Origin: Cycas panzhihuaensis
Taxonomy: Eukaryota; Cycadophyta
Assembly (NCBI GenBank): GCA_023213395.1
Contig: CM041465.1
Coordinates: 235,235,741 to 235,299,740, forward strand
Length of the DNA: 64,000 nucleotides
Direction: 5' to 3'
Made by a program: the position numbers and the translations under genes. Shown here one piece after another: positions 23,641-34,199 of the stretch; within the stretch, counting starts at the first letter, position 1, and the number at the start of each line of letters is the position of its first letter. Under the pieces are notes generated by a model. It saw nothing but the letters and a program-made list of their open reading frames with translations. It had not been told where the DNA came from and searched no databases.

Positions 23641-24390
23641 AATCCAGCTGGTTACTAATTCAACTTTGCCAAATCTTAGTCTCTACCAAAACTCAGTTTT
23701 AGAAAATGGAGAGATTAAGAGGCAGATTCAAGAACTCTTGGAACAAGGAGTGATCAAGCCAAGTTGTTCTCCACATGGATCACCTATTGTTTTGGTGCCA
23801 AAAAAAGATGGAGGATGGAGAATGTGCATTGACTACCAGGCTTTGAATAAGATCACCATAAAGAATAGACATCCCTTACCATGGATAGATGACTTGTTGG
23901 ACCAACTGCAATCGGCAAGATATTTTAGCAAAATGGACCTAAAATCAGGCTACCATCAGGTTCGAATCCAAGAGGAGGATACTTGGAAGATAGCCTTCAA
24001 ATCAAAGCAAGGATTGTTCAAATGGTTGGTGATACTGTTTGGTCCATGTAATGCACTTTCCACCTTCATGAGGTTGATGAATGAGGTATTAAGACCCTTC
24101 ATTGATGACTTTATAATTGTTTATCTAGATGATATTCTAATTTTTATCCATACATAGGAGGAGCACCTCCAACATGTTGAACAAGTACTCAAAGTTCTCT
24201 AAGAGCAGCAGTTGAAACTAAATCTAAAGAAGTGTGAGTTTGGAAAGCAATCTTTCGTCTTCTTAGGTTTCGTGGTTGTAGGAGGAGAATTGAATATTGA
24301 TCCAGCAAAGATTAAAGTCATTCTCAATTGGCCCACACCCAAGATAACCACAGAGATAAAAGTTTCATTGGTGCATGTCAATATTTAAGG
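23641..24390 (+). pseudogene. Reverse transcriptase of element D
   Basis: Order of motifs: KRQIQELLEQGVIKPSCSPH, GSPIVLVPKKDGGWRMC, DYQALNKITIKNRHPLP, FSKMDLKSGYHQVRI, and the intact active site YLDDILIF (24122-24145). Stops at 24155 and 24200 replace residues that are Gln or Trp in relatives. A one-base shift near 24361 breaks the frame before SFIGACQYLRKF. The catalytic residues are intact, unlike in C and H. Confidence 0.88.
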
Positions 24391-25110
24391 AAATTTATTT
24401 TTAGATTCTCTCAAATTGTAGCACCCCTTCATGCATTGACGGGAGGACATACAAAGTTTCATTGGGAGAATGAACAAGAAAAAGCTTTTAGGCTTTTGAA
24501 GCAGAAAATTTGTGAGGCACTAATGTTAGCTTTACCCTCACTGCAAAAGCCATTTGAATTGGAGATTAATACTTCAGGCTATGCCATGGGAGCAGTATTG
24601 AAGAAAGAAGGAAAATTGATAGCATACCATTCAGAGATATTTAATAAAGTTGTCATAAACTACCCAACTTACGATAAGGAGCTCTATGCATTACACCAAG
24701 TAGTGAAGCATTGGAGACCATATTTGTTGGGAAAAGAAGTGGTCATCCACACTGACCACAAGCCTTTGTAATTTTTGTAGACTCAGTCCAAATTGCAGCA
24801 GGCTAAGCACATGAAGTGGATGTCCTATTTGCAGTAGTTTCACATCGTAGTTAAATACAAGAAAGGAACGATGAACAAGATTGTAGACTTGCTATCCATA
24901 CCTCCTCAATAGCAAGGTATTTCCAGTTTGTTGGTAGCTATGCAATTTCAACCTTTCTACCATGATGAATATGTTGATTTGTATTTGAAAGATGAGGCAT
25001 TCAAGCCTATCTTTAAGTAGCTACAGCAAGGAAAAGTAATTGCTAATTTCTAGCTGAAAGATAGACTTCTTTACAAGCAAGACAAGCTTTGTATTCTAAA
25101 GCATGTAGAC
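24391..25110 (+). pseudogene. RNase H of element D
   Basis: LRKFIFRFSQIVAPLHALTG is the connection; then FELEINTSGYAMGAVLKKEG (first catalytic Asp replaced by Asn: normally D-x-S-G), KLIAYHSEIFN, YDKELYALHQVVKHWRPYLLG and VVIHTDHKPL (Asp kept). Several stops follow. RNase H removes the RNA template during reverse transcription. Confidence 0.8.
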
Positions 25111-26242
25111 CGAATGAAATAGATAAGATAAGCTCACACCTCTCGAGTTGTAGGACACTTTGGAGTGGGAAAGACATTGCTAAACTTGCAGTGATATATG
25201 TATTGGCCAAATATGCATCAAGATGTGACTACAGTAGTACGAGGGTATACATTATGTAGCACATCAAAGCTAGCCAATAGGAAGTTTAGATTGTACATTC
25301 CACTTCTTGTTCCATCATGACCATGGGAGAGTATCTCCATGGATTTTCTAGGAGGACTACCACAAATAAAAAATGGATTATGTGTTTGTAGTTGTTGATT
25401 GATTCAGTAAAATGGTGATGTTAATTCCCTATAGGAAGACACATACAGGAGAAGACATAGCTAGATTATTTTTCCAGCATATTTGGAAGTATTTTGGACT
25501 TCCCAACTCAATCATTTCTGATCGAGACAGTAGATTTCTGAGTCATTTTTGGCAAACACTTTGGGGAATGATGGATACGAAGCTAAAGATGAGCACAGCT
25601 TTTCATCCTCAAATAGACAGCCAGACTGAAGTTGTCAACAGGACATTGGTTGGTAGAACTGTTACGAGGATACAATGCCAATCATCCTATAAGACTTGGG
25701 ATGAAAGTCTCCCATACTTGCAATTTGCATTCAATAGAGCTATCCATAGCTCAACCTAGAAATCACCATTTGAGGTATGTTTGGGATTTCTACCTGCAAG
25801 TCCTTTCGATTTAGAATTTTCTGCTCAACTTTCTATAGGAAATGGAAAGGAGGAAGAAGGAGATGAAAAGGCACAAAGATTCTTGGGAAGAATCAGAAAA
25901 ATCCATCAATAGGTTGAAGAGCAGCTTCAAAAATCTCAACAAAGATACAAACAGTGGCATGATGCACATAGAACCAACCATTCCTTTAACGAAGGAGATA
26001 GAGTTTGGTTGCATCTCAGTAAGAAAAGATTGCAAGGTGAAGGCAAAAAGCTAAAGCCTTTACAATATGGTCCTTTTACAATCTTGAAGAAAATTAGGGA
26101 AAATGCTTTCCAGCTTGAACTTCCAGAATTCATGAAAATGTATTCCGTAGTGAATGTTGAAAATCTGAAGATGTTCGAGCCATCCATGTTGGATGAAGAC
26201 GAAGATGGAGTTCCACTCTTACCAAATCCAGAGGAGTTATGA
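25111..26242 (+). pseudogene. Integrase of element D
   Basis: Zinc-binding start HTSRVVGHFGVGKTLLNL; catalytic core PWESISMDFLGGLP (first Asp), IISDRDSRF (second Asp), FHPQIDSQTEVVNRTL (Glu); then the GPY/F-type C-terminal part, DRVWLHLSKKRLQGEGKKLK and PLQYGPFTILKKI. A frameshift lies near 25370. The stop at 25406-25408 (FVVVD-stop-FSK) is Arg in relatives, thus CGA to TGA. The protein ends EDGVPLLPNPEEL without a chromodomain. Confidence 0.85.
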
Positions 26243-26454
26243 ATAGAGAAAGAGGAACCAATGCAAAATGATTGCATTCTTCAAAGGAAGTAGACTAAGA
26301 CTCAAAGAGGCATAATCGAGTCCTTCAGAATTGTAGAAAAAGGATAAGTACCTAGCAAAGCAAAATGGTATAATAAGGAGATAGGGAAAATCAAATTCCC
26401 TCATCTACAACTATAAAGTTCATGAGGCTATGAACTCCTAAGAAAGCAGAGTTT
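26243..26454 (+). other. 3' untranslated part of element D
   Basis: Short degraded continuation of pol and untranslated sequence up to the LTR. A weak purine run (AAGAAAGCAGAG, 26440-26451) is the likely polypurine tract. Nothing else seen. Confidence 0.45.
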
Positions 26455-27559
26455 TAATCCATTTTTAGATCTTTAAGTTATAATACTCTTAAAATACCTT
26501 ATTTTTCATGTTAATGGTCTTTATGTAGTAGAAAAATACCTTAAAAAAGCTTAATGATCTTCATTTAGTAGAAAAATGCCTTAAAGAGGCTTAAAAAATG
26601 TAAATAAATGTGTTTCTACAATTGCAACTAAGTGCTACTCGGTCACATCCGCTACCAGTGTTGTCACTGCTTGTCACAGTCTTGTCATTGCTACCAGTCT
26701 TTCACACTGCTACTGTGCACTTGGCAGTAACTTCTACTTGAAATGTGAAAAATAGAAAAGTAATAAAAACGACGGCAATTTTAGCAGTGCAAATTAAGTC
26801 CATTTTGCATGAAATTCGAGGAGGAACTTCTCACATGTGTCTTCTAAACGTTTAGAGAGAAAACTCTCCAAATTAAAAGGATTTTACCAAGATTTCGTAA
26901 GACATTTTGGAATCCATTAGAAAATAGAAAAATAGAAAACCTGTTGCAAGTGAAATACATTATAGGGTTTTAAATGGCAAAGATCTGGGCATGAACAACA
27001 GAGATTTTTTACAGAGAGAGAGGATGCCACAGTCCTAGATATAGTACATAGCAAGATTCGAGGAGAGTTGCTTAAAAATCACTTTTCAAAAAGAGAGAAT
27101 GACTCCAACATCTGAAATTCTACATAGAGAGGAAAAAAGAATGGAAAAACAGCAGAAGAACCCACAAAATCCATGGTGTGGATCGTGAAGGAGCTCAAAA
27201 GATTGAAGTTACAGCCGAGGGAAGAAGACCGTAGTAGTAGCAGTCCAGAAGAAAGAGATGCTAGTAGGTTTCTTCACCAAGAAAGAAGATGTTTGGTTAA
27301 CGGCAACCAAAAATGTTTTTTGCAAACTTCAAAGGTAGAGGTTCCAAAGAATGCACGATAGCTCAAGAAGTGCTCAACACTCCATTCTATTCTCCCAACT
27401 CACTATAGCAGTCCCTTGCATGCTCAATAGAGAACAAACGAAATGAGTTTTGTAAGAAAATTCAACATATCTTCAATTATATGTAATATTATTGTAAATT
27501 ATTCTAGATTTTGTTTTAATTGGTTTAAGTCTTCACTTTCCCATTCAAAATTCAGATCA
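26455..27559 (+). repeat. 3' LTR of element D
   Basis: Starts TAATCCATTTTTAG (the usual TG has become TA) and ends CAGATCA. Followed by target duplication ATGAC. The AATAAA at 21582 of the other LTR is AATAGA here (27427). Confidence 0.92.
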
Positions 27560-28570
27560 ATGACACACCTCCTCTACTTCCTTGTCCTCCCTCTCTACCA
27601 CCTCTCCCACTGTGTCTTCCTTCATCTTGCCCTCTTCCTCCTTGTCATCTAGTTGTGGGACCCTCCTCTACTATTACACTCTTAGTGGCATCCATCTCAT
27701 CGTCACTCCAAACTAGTAGCCTTGCATAAGCATCCTCTATGAGCTACCTCCTCATCATCCTACTAAGGAGAGTGTTGTGAGTACTCCTTATCATGATAGC
27801 TGGCCTATTGTAGATTCATGACCTCATATGCCATCTGTTCATTCTTGGGTCCATCATTATTAGCTCCTATAGCTCACCCACTAGTCTCATAAGTATAATG
27901 TGATTATACAACTAGCACATAGTATAGAGTTGTATGAAAATATGCCTCTCCTCATCCTCCTAATCCTGGATAACTAATGGTTGATACTATCTACTATGTA
28001 CTAACCCTAGTTGATCTAGATCCCTTGCTCACATCTCTGTACCACTCTAATCCATTGAGTTAGAACCCCTATAAAGTTTTGGGTTCTGGTTATCTTATAA
28101 ATAATAATCAAGGCGATGATCCTCTATACTATTGAGATGCCCTCTACTATCCTAATATCCTCCATTGAGATCCTATATTGACCCATCTGATTAGAAAATC
28201 ATGTCAGGTACTCATTGCATTCCATCTAAGATTCCTCATCAGTCACTTGGATGAGTCTGATCCTCTCTCCATATTAGTTGACCCCTAAGATCCTCCCCAT
28301 ATACCTTAAAGTGATCTAAATCTCTCCAATAGATTTTACACTAAACATTTTGCATCTTAGGACCTAATACATGATGAAATCATGTAAAATCTTATGCTTC
28401 ATGACAAGTTAGGTGGATGTAGTCACCTGCAAAAGGCCACATACCCTCAGAATCCCCCATCCTGCCTCATCCAACTAGATCATGAGCTCCCTAATGGCTA
28501 TTCCTTCATTTTCTTATGTCTCCACTCTTCCCAAGGCCTATAACACATCATTTAAATCATGTCAATTTCA
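27560..28570 (-). pseudogene. Antisense PMD gene, copy B, N-terminal part
   Basis: On the minus strand: CGLLQVTTSTQLVMKHKILHD, then FIMY-stop-VLRC, a segment with FSVKSIGEI-stop, and ITLRYMGRILGV. These align with copy A (CGLLKVTRMPQY..., VTLRDIRRILGV). Both stops shown are TAG where Trp is expected. Further on, near 27720, EDAYARLLVWSDDEMDA matches DPYRAVRWDSDDEAGG of copy A. The gene is broken at 27560 by element D and resumes at 20583. PMD proteins of the MAIN type are linked to silencing and genome integrity; any role in the transposon is unknown. Confidence 0.65.
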
Positions 28571-29285
28571 TTGTTTCATTTCAAAAAAAATAATTTTTAG
28601 AGTTTCATTGATTGAAGCTCTAAAAGTATGGCTAGATAACTGAAAACATGATTTCACAATTGAAAAATGCGACTTCAAAGTTAAAAAGTGACTTCCTCTA
28701 ATAGTCCTAAATTCTAAAGTCATGTTTTTCACTTCTTAATCACATTTTTTTCTATTTGGTCATATTTTTAGTATAGTGACCATGGTTTTCACACTGTGTT
28801 ACTATGTTTTTCATCTAAAAAATTAAAAATTAAAAAATATATAGTTCTGACTCACCAAGATATCTATCTCTCTACTCCATCCTACTGATGAAGAGCCTCT
28901 AGGGCCAATCCCCTATTAGAAAGAGCTCTTAATTGCTCTAAAATCCAAGAGAATAGACTTTGTATATCTCGTTTTCTTCTCCCCCCTTACATAAAAATGA
29001 AATTCTTTTTCGTCTATTTTTTTATATATAGGGGGGGAGTGGGTTTCTTGATTTTTCTTAGAAAAATGTTCCTCGATACCCATGGGATCTATCAAAGTAA
29101 AATATATTCCTTTTCAATCATTATTCTCATCAAATTACTAGTAAATATCTAAAAATATATATATTTGCTTTGATAAAGGCCAATTATCATTTTAATGCAT
29201 GACTATGTTCATTGGAGCTCATTTTCCTTTTGGAGATATGATCTATTGCAAAGGTTCTTCCCTATATAGTAATTTTTGGTATTTA
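28571..29285. other. AT-rich non-coding stretch upstream of antisense PMD
   Basis: No domain found. An imperfect inverted pair (AACTGAAAACATGATTTC at 28639 against AAGTCATGTTTTTCACTT at 28717) and several related copies of AAAATGTGA-like words occur at 28640-28800, close to the start of the antisense gene. Could be promoter or untranslated DNA. Confidence 0.4.
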
Positions 29286-29289
29286 TCTC

Positions 29290-29770
29290 TAAACAAAGTA
29301 CACTCTAAGACTTCTTTTACCTGTTAGTGAGTGTAAACTATGACAGGAACTACACTTTGAGCCTTCTTTCCTAGTTAATGAATCTAAACTATGATAGGAA
29401 CTATACTTCAAGACTTCTTTTGCTTGTTAATGAGTCTAAACTATGATAGGAACTATCCTGTGAGCCTTCTTTCACTTGTTGATGAGCCTTAACTATGATA
29501 GGGTCTTACTCTAAACCTCCTTTCACCTATTAATGAGCCTAAACTATGATAGGATCAATACTCTGAGTCCCTTCCACTTATTAACAAGCCTAAACTATAA
29601 TAAGGAACCCTTTGAATTTTACTATTAATGAGGCTAAAGTATAATAATTAACCTTTGAAAGCCCTCATCCCATTAATGAGTCTAATCTATGATAGGTTTA
29701 CTCTGAAAAGTCACCTATTAATGAGCTTATAAACTATGATAGTCTATCCTTCTTTCTCTAGCAAAAAGAT
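29290..29770 (+). repeat. Tandem array with 51-52 bp period, element B
   Basis: About nine degenerate units, each with GAGCCTAAACTATGATAGG. The TAAACTAT word recurs at 29334, 29385, 29437, 29488, 29540 and 29591, spacing 51-52, then the period shortens. Element C has the matching array at 63075-63640. Confidence 0.85.
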
Positions 29771-29784
29771 TTCCCTCCAATGCA

Positions 29785-30180
29785 TGGATAAACAGAGATA
29801 AACTATGACTACTTGTATAGTAAAGTCCCATCTAGTTCATGGGCATTTGATAATGAAATCCCATCTAATTTGTGGGCATGTTATATCGTAGCAAAGTCCC
29901 ATCCAGTTTGTAGGTTCTGGGTAGGTGTTTGGCAACATTATATACCCAGTCCTTTTGGGTAGGTTCTTGGTGGCGATAGATAGCTAGTCCTTTTGGGTAA
30001 GTTCATGGTGATTAGGTGCACAATCCTTTTGGGTAAAAGATGTAAATAGTGATGTTCAAGTATTAGGTACCCATTCCTTTTGGGTAAGTCTTTGTTGATG
30101 TTGGATACCTAGTCCTCTTTGGCAAAAGAGGTGTATGTAATGGCCTTTTGGTATTAGAAACCTAGTCCTTTTAGGTAGAC
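29785..30180 (+). repeat. CCCATCTAGTT repeats and hairpin repeats before the 3' LTR of B
   Basis: First three units of about 45-50 bp with AGTCCCATCTAGTTTGTGGG (29824-29920). Then about six units of 40-50 bp, each with a small inverted repeat around a 7-base pyrimidine-rich loop: ACCCA-N7-TGGGT (29944-29960), TACCCA-N7-TGGGTA (30068-30086), ACCTA-N7-TAGGT (30160-30176). Others in the row are imperfect. Element C has the same (63660-63990). Confidence 0.8.
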
Positions 30181-30370
30181 TTACTAGTGAGAGTTTCTTT
30201 TGGTCATGTTATCATATAGATTTTGTTTTAGGTTAGCTCATAGAGCTAGGTCACCTCATCATTCATATACTTCATTTGATTTCCATCACTTTGGACAAAA
30301 CAACAATTACTTTGTCATTACCACCTCTTACCATCCTATCTCTCTTCTTAAAATAGGAGCTTCAGGTGTC

Positions 30371-30381
30371 AAGGGGGAAAA
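30371..30381 (+). promoter_or_regulatory. Polypurine tract of element B
   Basis: AAGGGGGAAAA directly precedes the LTR start TATTTTACCAAAACC. In element C the same LTR start is at 41182. Confidence 0.7.
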
Positions 30382-32559
30382 TATTTTACCAAAACCTAGC
30401 CTTTGATTGGTACTTAGACTATGGCACTAAAAGTTTTCCTTCATGATCAATTTTACCTAATGCCTCCTTAAAAACTTACTACTTTTATGTTTTGTCCTTG
30501 ATTCCACCTAACTTTGTCATTTCTTTTTGTTATTTTTGGCCTTATATTCAACATTGTCACCTTGTTTTGGGCCTCTTTGTTTATTTATAAAGTCATTTAT
30601 GCTTCAATTCATCTTCAAAAATTATTTTCTAAATTTTTGATGAGTTGATTTTCATCTCTACATTTGCTTCATTTTTGGCACTGCCAAAAATATAATTGGT
30701 TGCATTTTTAGAATAAAGTCATACTTTTGTAGATCCAAAAATGTAACTGATCATGTTTTTTACTATCATGCATATAAAACTTCACTAGTGCACTAGAATT
30801 TTACATATTACCACCCACATTTGGTGGGATCTTATCTTTTCGATGCCCAATAATGATGGTAAGGATTTAGTGATTCATTATTGATGAGTTAGGATGTGAT
30901 TTGCTCAAGTTTATGCTGGATTTTTTAAGTTTTCCTGGAGATTTTAAAGACTACTACTATTGTGACTGAAACTTAGATTTTGAAGAAACTTGTAGGGGAA
31001 ATCATGGAAGATTTTTTATAATGTAACTTTGTATGTTGCTGATATTCAAATGTTGATGGCCTAAGCTTTAATTTTTTGGACTTTTATCAAACTTTTAATC
31101 TTTAAACTTCTTCTAATTAGGTAAGGTCTTTCCTATTAAGTTTTTAGTTCATCTTATAGTATTTTGAAGGTGGCTTTTATTCAAAAATTGCTCTTTTCTT
31201 TGGTTGATTACTTCATTGGTCTTGTATTTATTTTAGGCTTTGAAATACTTACTAAATGGCCAACCCTTTATGGGGTTCCTTAAGGGTTAGGCTAGGGTGG
31301 GGCATGGTCATCTCTCCACTACTTATCTAGCTATCCCTTCCTATTCTTCTATAGTAGCTTATATTTTAGGCAATTTACCACTCCTTTTGGCATTGTTTGG
31401 CTATGGTTTAGCCTTTTTCTTTGATTGGTACTCTTCCTTGGTTTGTTTTAAAGGAAAGTGTTGGAAAAGATTGATCAGCTGGAAGGAAAATTGCCATTCT
31501 AAGGTATTTATTTACAATAGGAGAAAAGTTTTAATTTCATAATCTTATGGTTTACTTGATTTCACTTTTAAGTTTACCTTTTTTCCTCTTCAAAAGAAAA
31601 GTTGAAAGTGTTAAAAAGCAAATACATGTCTAATTTTTTAGCTTATTAAAGGTTTAAGGATCCTTTTAGAGTCTATCTTACTCCAGTTGTAATAGAACCT
31701 TTAGAAGTATGATCTTGTATGAGAGTTATGGTTCAAATTTGTCATTTGCATGTAATTTCATAAGTCTAAAAAATCATTAAAAATAACTGGAACATCTTCT
31801 TTAAATCTCTTTCTTCTTTGCATTATACATAATCTTTTTTAAAGAATTAGTTGCATGTATGTAAAGTGATATCTTTTAAATAGCATTACATGTCACTGAA
31901 TTCTTTGAAAAGCTTTCACAAACAATCATATTGTGTTTATTACATCTCATAAAAGTATCTTACTATTCATTGTAAGGTGCATATGTTGCATGTAGAAGGA
32001 TAATTTTAGATTTTCATTTGCATCTTTTATTTTTTTAAAGAAAATGAGAAAAGATATAAAAAGATTGCATGCATCTAGTTTTAATTATTCTTTATTTGTT
32101 GATTGAAAGTAAAGTAGGTCCTTTGATATACTTTTCTTACTTTGGCAAATATAAATAAGGAAAAGAAACAAGAAAGAGGAGTAAAATAAGAAGGATAAAA
32201 TTTCCATTTGTCTAACCTTTCCTATATCTAAGCAAAACTCAAAAGGTTGAAAAGATTATACAAAAGGAGTCTATATTGAAAATGCTATTAGTGTAGCTCT
32301 AAATCTTGAGCTCCTTCACCTAGTTTTGTAGGTTAGTAGATTCTACTACCCCCTTTTCACATCCATATATTTCATCGCATTCTACATCCACACTTTATTA
32401 GATGACATAACTAGGGGAAGACTCCTTCTCAGAAGTTGGGAAAAGGTGGTCCCTTAGGACTTCTTGAACCCTCTATCTCTCACTTTTAATTGAGAAAAAG
32501 GTCATACCTTAATAATCGAGGGATATCTAGTTTAGGTCCTCCCAAGAATACACCACAAG
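30382..32559 (+). repeat. 3' LTR of element B
   Basis: About 2.2 kb. Left edge set by the polypurine tract and by the match with LTR C (ACCAAAACYTAGCCT). Matches with LTR C include TTGTTTTGGGCC near 30580 (41530), GCATGGTCATCTCTCCAC near 31300 (42210) and the end region. The right end TCTAGTTTAGGTCCTCCCAAG also matches the remnant at 12178. The open frame 31297-31542 is hydrophobic but stops in LTR C and is probably chance. Confidence 0.75.
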
Positions 32560-32560
32560 T

Positions 32561-32573
32561 TGGTGACTAGGAG
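32561..32573 (+). promoter_or_regulatory. Primer-site-like sequence right of LTR B
   Basis: TGGTGACTAGGAG begins two bases after the LTR end, in the position where a 5' LTR would have its primer site (compare TGGTGACC in E, TGGCAACC in B and C). Only the first eight bases fit well. If real, this LTR is bounded by internal sequence on both sides. Confidence 0.35.
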
Positions 32574-33099
32574 TTGACATTTTGCAAGTGGTATTCCAAA
32601 GTATATTGGCTTATGATATATCTAATCAAATTGATTATATGTGGAAAGTGGAATGGGATGGAAGATGAATCTAACGCTTGATCAAGTGACTCAGATTGGC
32701 TACCCTAAGGGATTCCCCCTCAGAAGGTTACTTGGATAGAGGAGGAGTAGCGTACCCCATTATCATGTCTTCATGGGTGTGGGGGTCCATGCAATCGGGA
32801 TGGAGATTAATTTCCATTTAATGGGAATGGTGGGCCAACTACCATCTTAAATAAAGGGACTCCCACATGGGCATAATAGAGAGTTAGTATTTGGGACAAC
32901 TATTAGTCATATAGATTTAAGTAAAAAGGGGGTGCATGCGAGTTCCTTGCCTCATTATATCAAGGAAACTAACTTTGTATAGTGGTTCCTCATATTTATT
33001 GTCAAATTCTTTATTACTAAGGATTACTAAATAACCATAGCTCCTAGTGCCTATAGGGGAAAAATGACCCATGACTTGAGGAGGAGGAAGAACTCCTTC

Positions 33100-33600
33100 T
33101 CATTAGGTAGGTGCTTCATCCTTGAAGAAACCCATGGTAGATGGGTTAGAAGGGTCATCTTTCTCATCTGCCACCCCAAAAATTACTTGACACAGTTGAT
33201 GAGAGGGGTTATTTAGGGGTGGTTCATGTGTAATAACTCTAACTTGCCCTTGATAGGAAAATTTGAGTTGTCCCCACCTTGGTGAACACATGACTCCTAT
33301 TTGGTCAAGCCATGGTCGACCTAATAAAAGGTTGTAGTCGACATCGATGTCTAAAATGACTATATTAGTCTAGATGGTCATATCTTCCAAGGTTATAAGG
33401 AGCTTGACCATTCCCAATAGATCTTTTTTTCTTTTGTCATACCCTAGGCACCTCCATGAAACTAGCTCAAGAGCTTCGATACCCAACTTCTTGAGCATAC
33501 AAATAGGCATCTCATTATGTGAGGACTCATTATCTATAACAGTCCTCTTCAAAGCAAATTCAAGGGTCTCAATCATGATAGTAAATGAATAATGTCAATA
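33100..33600 (-). pseudogene. Aspartic protease of element F
   Basis: Open pieces 33576-33370 and 33291-33103. The first has ALKRTVIDNESSHNEMP, where the catalytic triad position reads DNE instead of DNG, so the enzyme would be inactive. Then comes LKKLGIEALEL, and in the bridge DYNLLLGRPWLDQIGV, the conserved hydrophobic-Gly block. The second piece gives WGQLKFSYQGQVRVI. The ends of both match the Tat/Athila protease pattern. Confidence 0.7.
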
Positions 33601-34199
33601 TAATTACCTATCCTTGGCCAAGGGAAGGTCACATGGGTCAAACATAATGAGGTTAGACTGATGCGAGGAGGAGGTGTCAATGGAATGGATTAGGGCTTCA
33701 TTGAACCCCAAGGCTTCTAATAAGAGTTCCCTTTGATTAGGGCAACTATTTAGAACATCCATCATAGACATTATGGCTGAAATAGTATGGAGCTCCTTAA
33801 TGATATAGAAAGATTTCCCCTTCCTAATTAGTTGGGGAAGAGCATGCCTAAACTCATAGTGTCTTGGTCAAACCAGAATGGTCTTAGGAACAATGGGGAT
33901 CTCTGTGGGTATAGAGTCCCCTTATGGGGGGTGGTGCTTGAGTAGTTTTAAGTAGTTAGATGATGCTCTTACATTTATTCTTGGCTTAGAAGGATGTGGT
34001 GGATTGAGTGTTTGGGGTTGATAGGGAGGAACTATATATAGGTTTTTTCCCCTTAGACTAATCTATAGGAGGCATTTATATTGGCCTCCTATTCCTAGTC
34101 CACCTACCTTATTATTGAGTGGATTAGTCCTACTCTTCATGATTTAGAAATAGATCCTAGTGTAAGGGTTGCTCTAGGTTTGGTTTAGTTACACCTTGA

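Larger units (their letters stand above)
20584..27559 (+). mobile_element. Element D: complete Ty3/gypsy retrotransposon in the PMD gene of B
   Basis: Two LTRs (1132 and 1105 bp), primer site, gag, protease, RT, RNase H, integrase. A perfect 5-base target duplication ATGAC flanks it (20579-20583 and 27560-27564). The primer site TGGTATTAGAGCT fits initiator tRNA-Met. Gene order and motifs are those of the same gypsy branch as element H; no chromodomain was seen after integrase. By-eye comparison of parts of the LTRs suggests about 10% difference. The coding region has both stops and frameshifts. Confidence 0.9.
12178..32559 (+). mobile_element. Element B: Tat-like Ty3/gypsy element, with D nested inside
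   Basis: Plus-strand order: last 50 or so bases of the 5' LTR, primer site, gag, protease, linker, RT, deletion scar, extra RNase H, 24-bp repeats, antisense PMD gene (split by element D at 20584-27559), 51-bp array, hairpin repeats, polypurine tract, 3' LTR. Every part except PMD has a counterpart in element C, which shows they are one family. The main RNase H and integrase are deleted. Without D the element would span roughly 13.4 kb, with the 5' LTR mostly lost to the insertion of E. Confidence 0.75.

Noticed and set aside
28639-28734. Inverted pair near the start of PMD copy B
   Set aside because: About 14 of 18 matches in AT-rich DNA; too weak to compare with the palindrome cluster of copy A.
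29290-30180. Regularly spaced repeats resembling a CRISPR array
   Set aside because: Units are degenerate, directly abutting and found at the same place in element C. There are no unique spacers and the context is a plant retrotransposon.
31297-31542. Hydrophobic 81-codon open frame (membrane-protein-like)
   Set aside because: Lies inside LTR B, and the matching part of LTR C (42205-42430) has stops and no shared frame.
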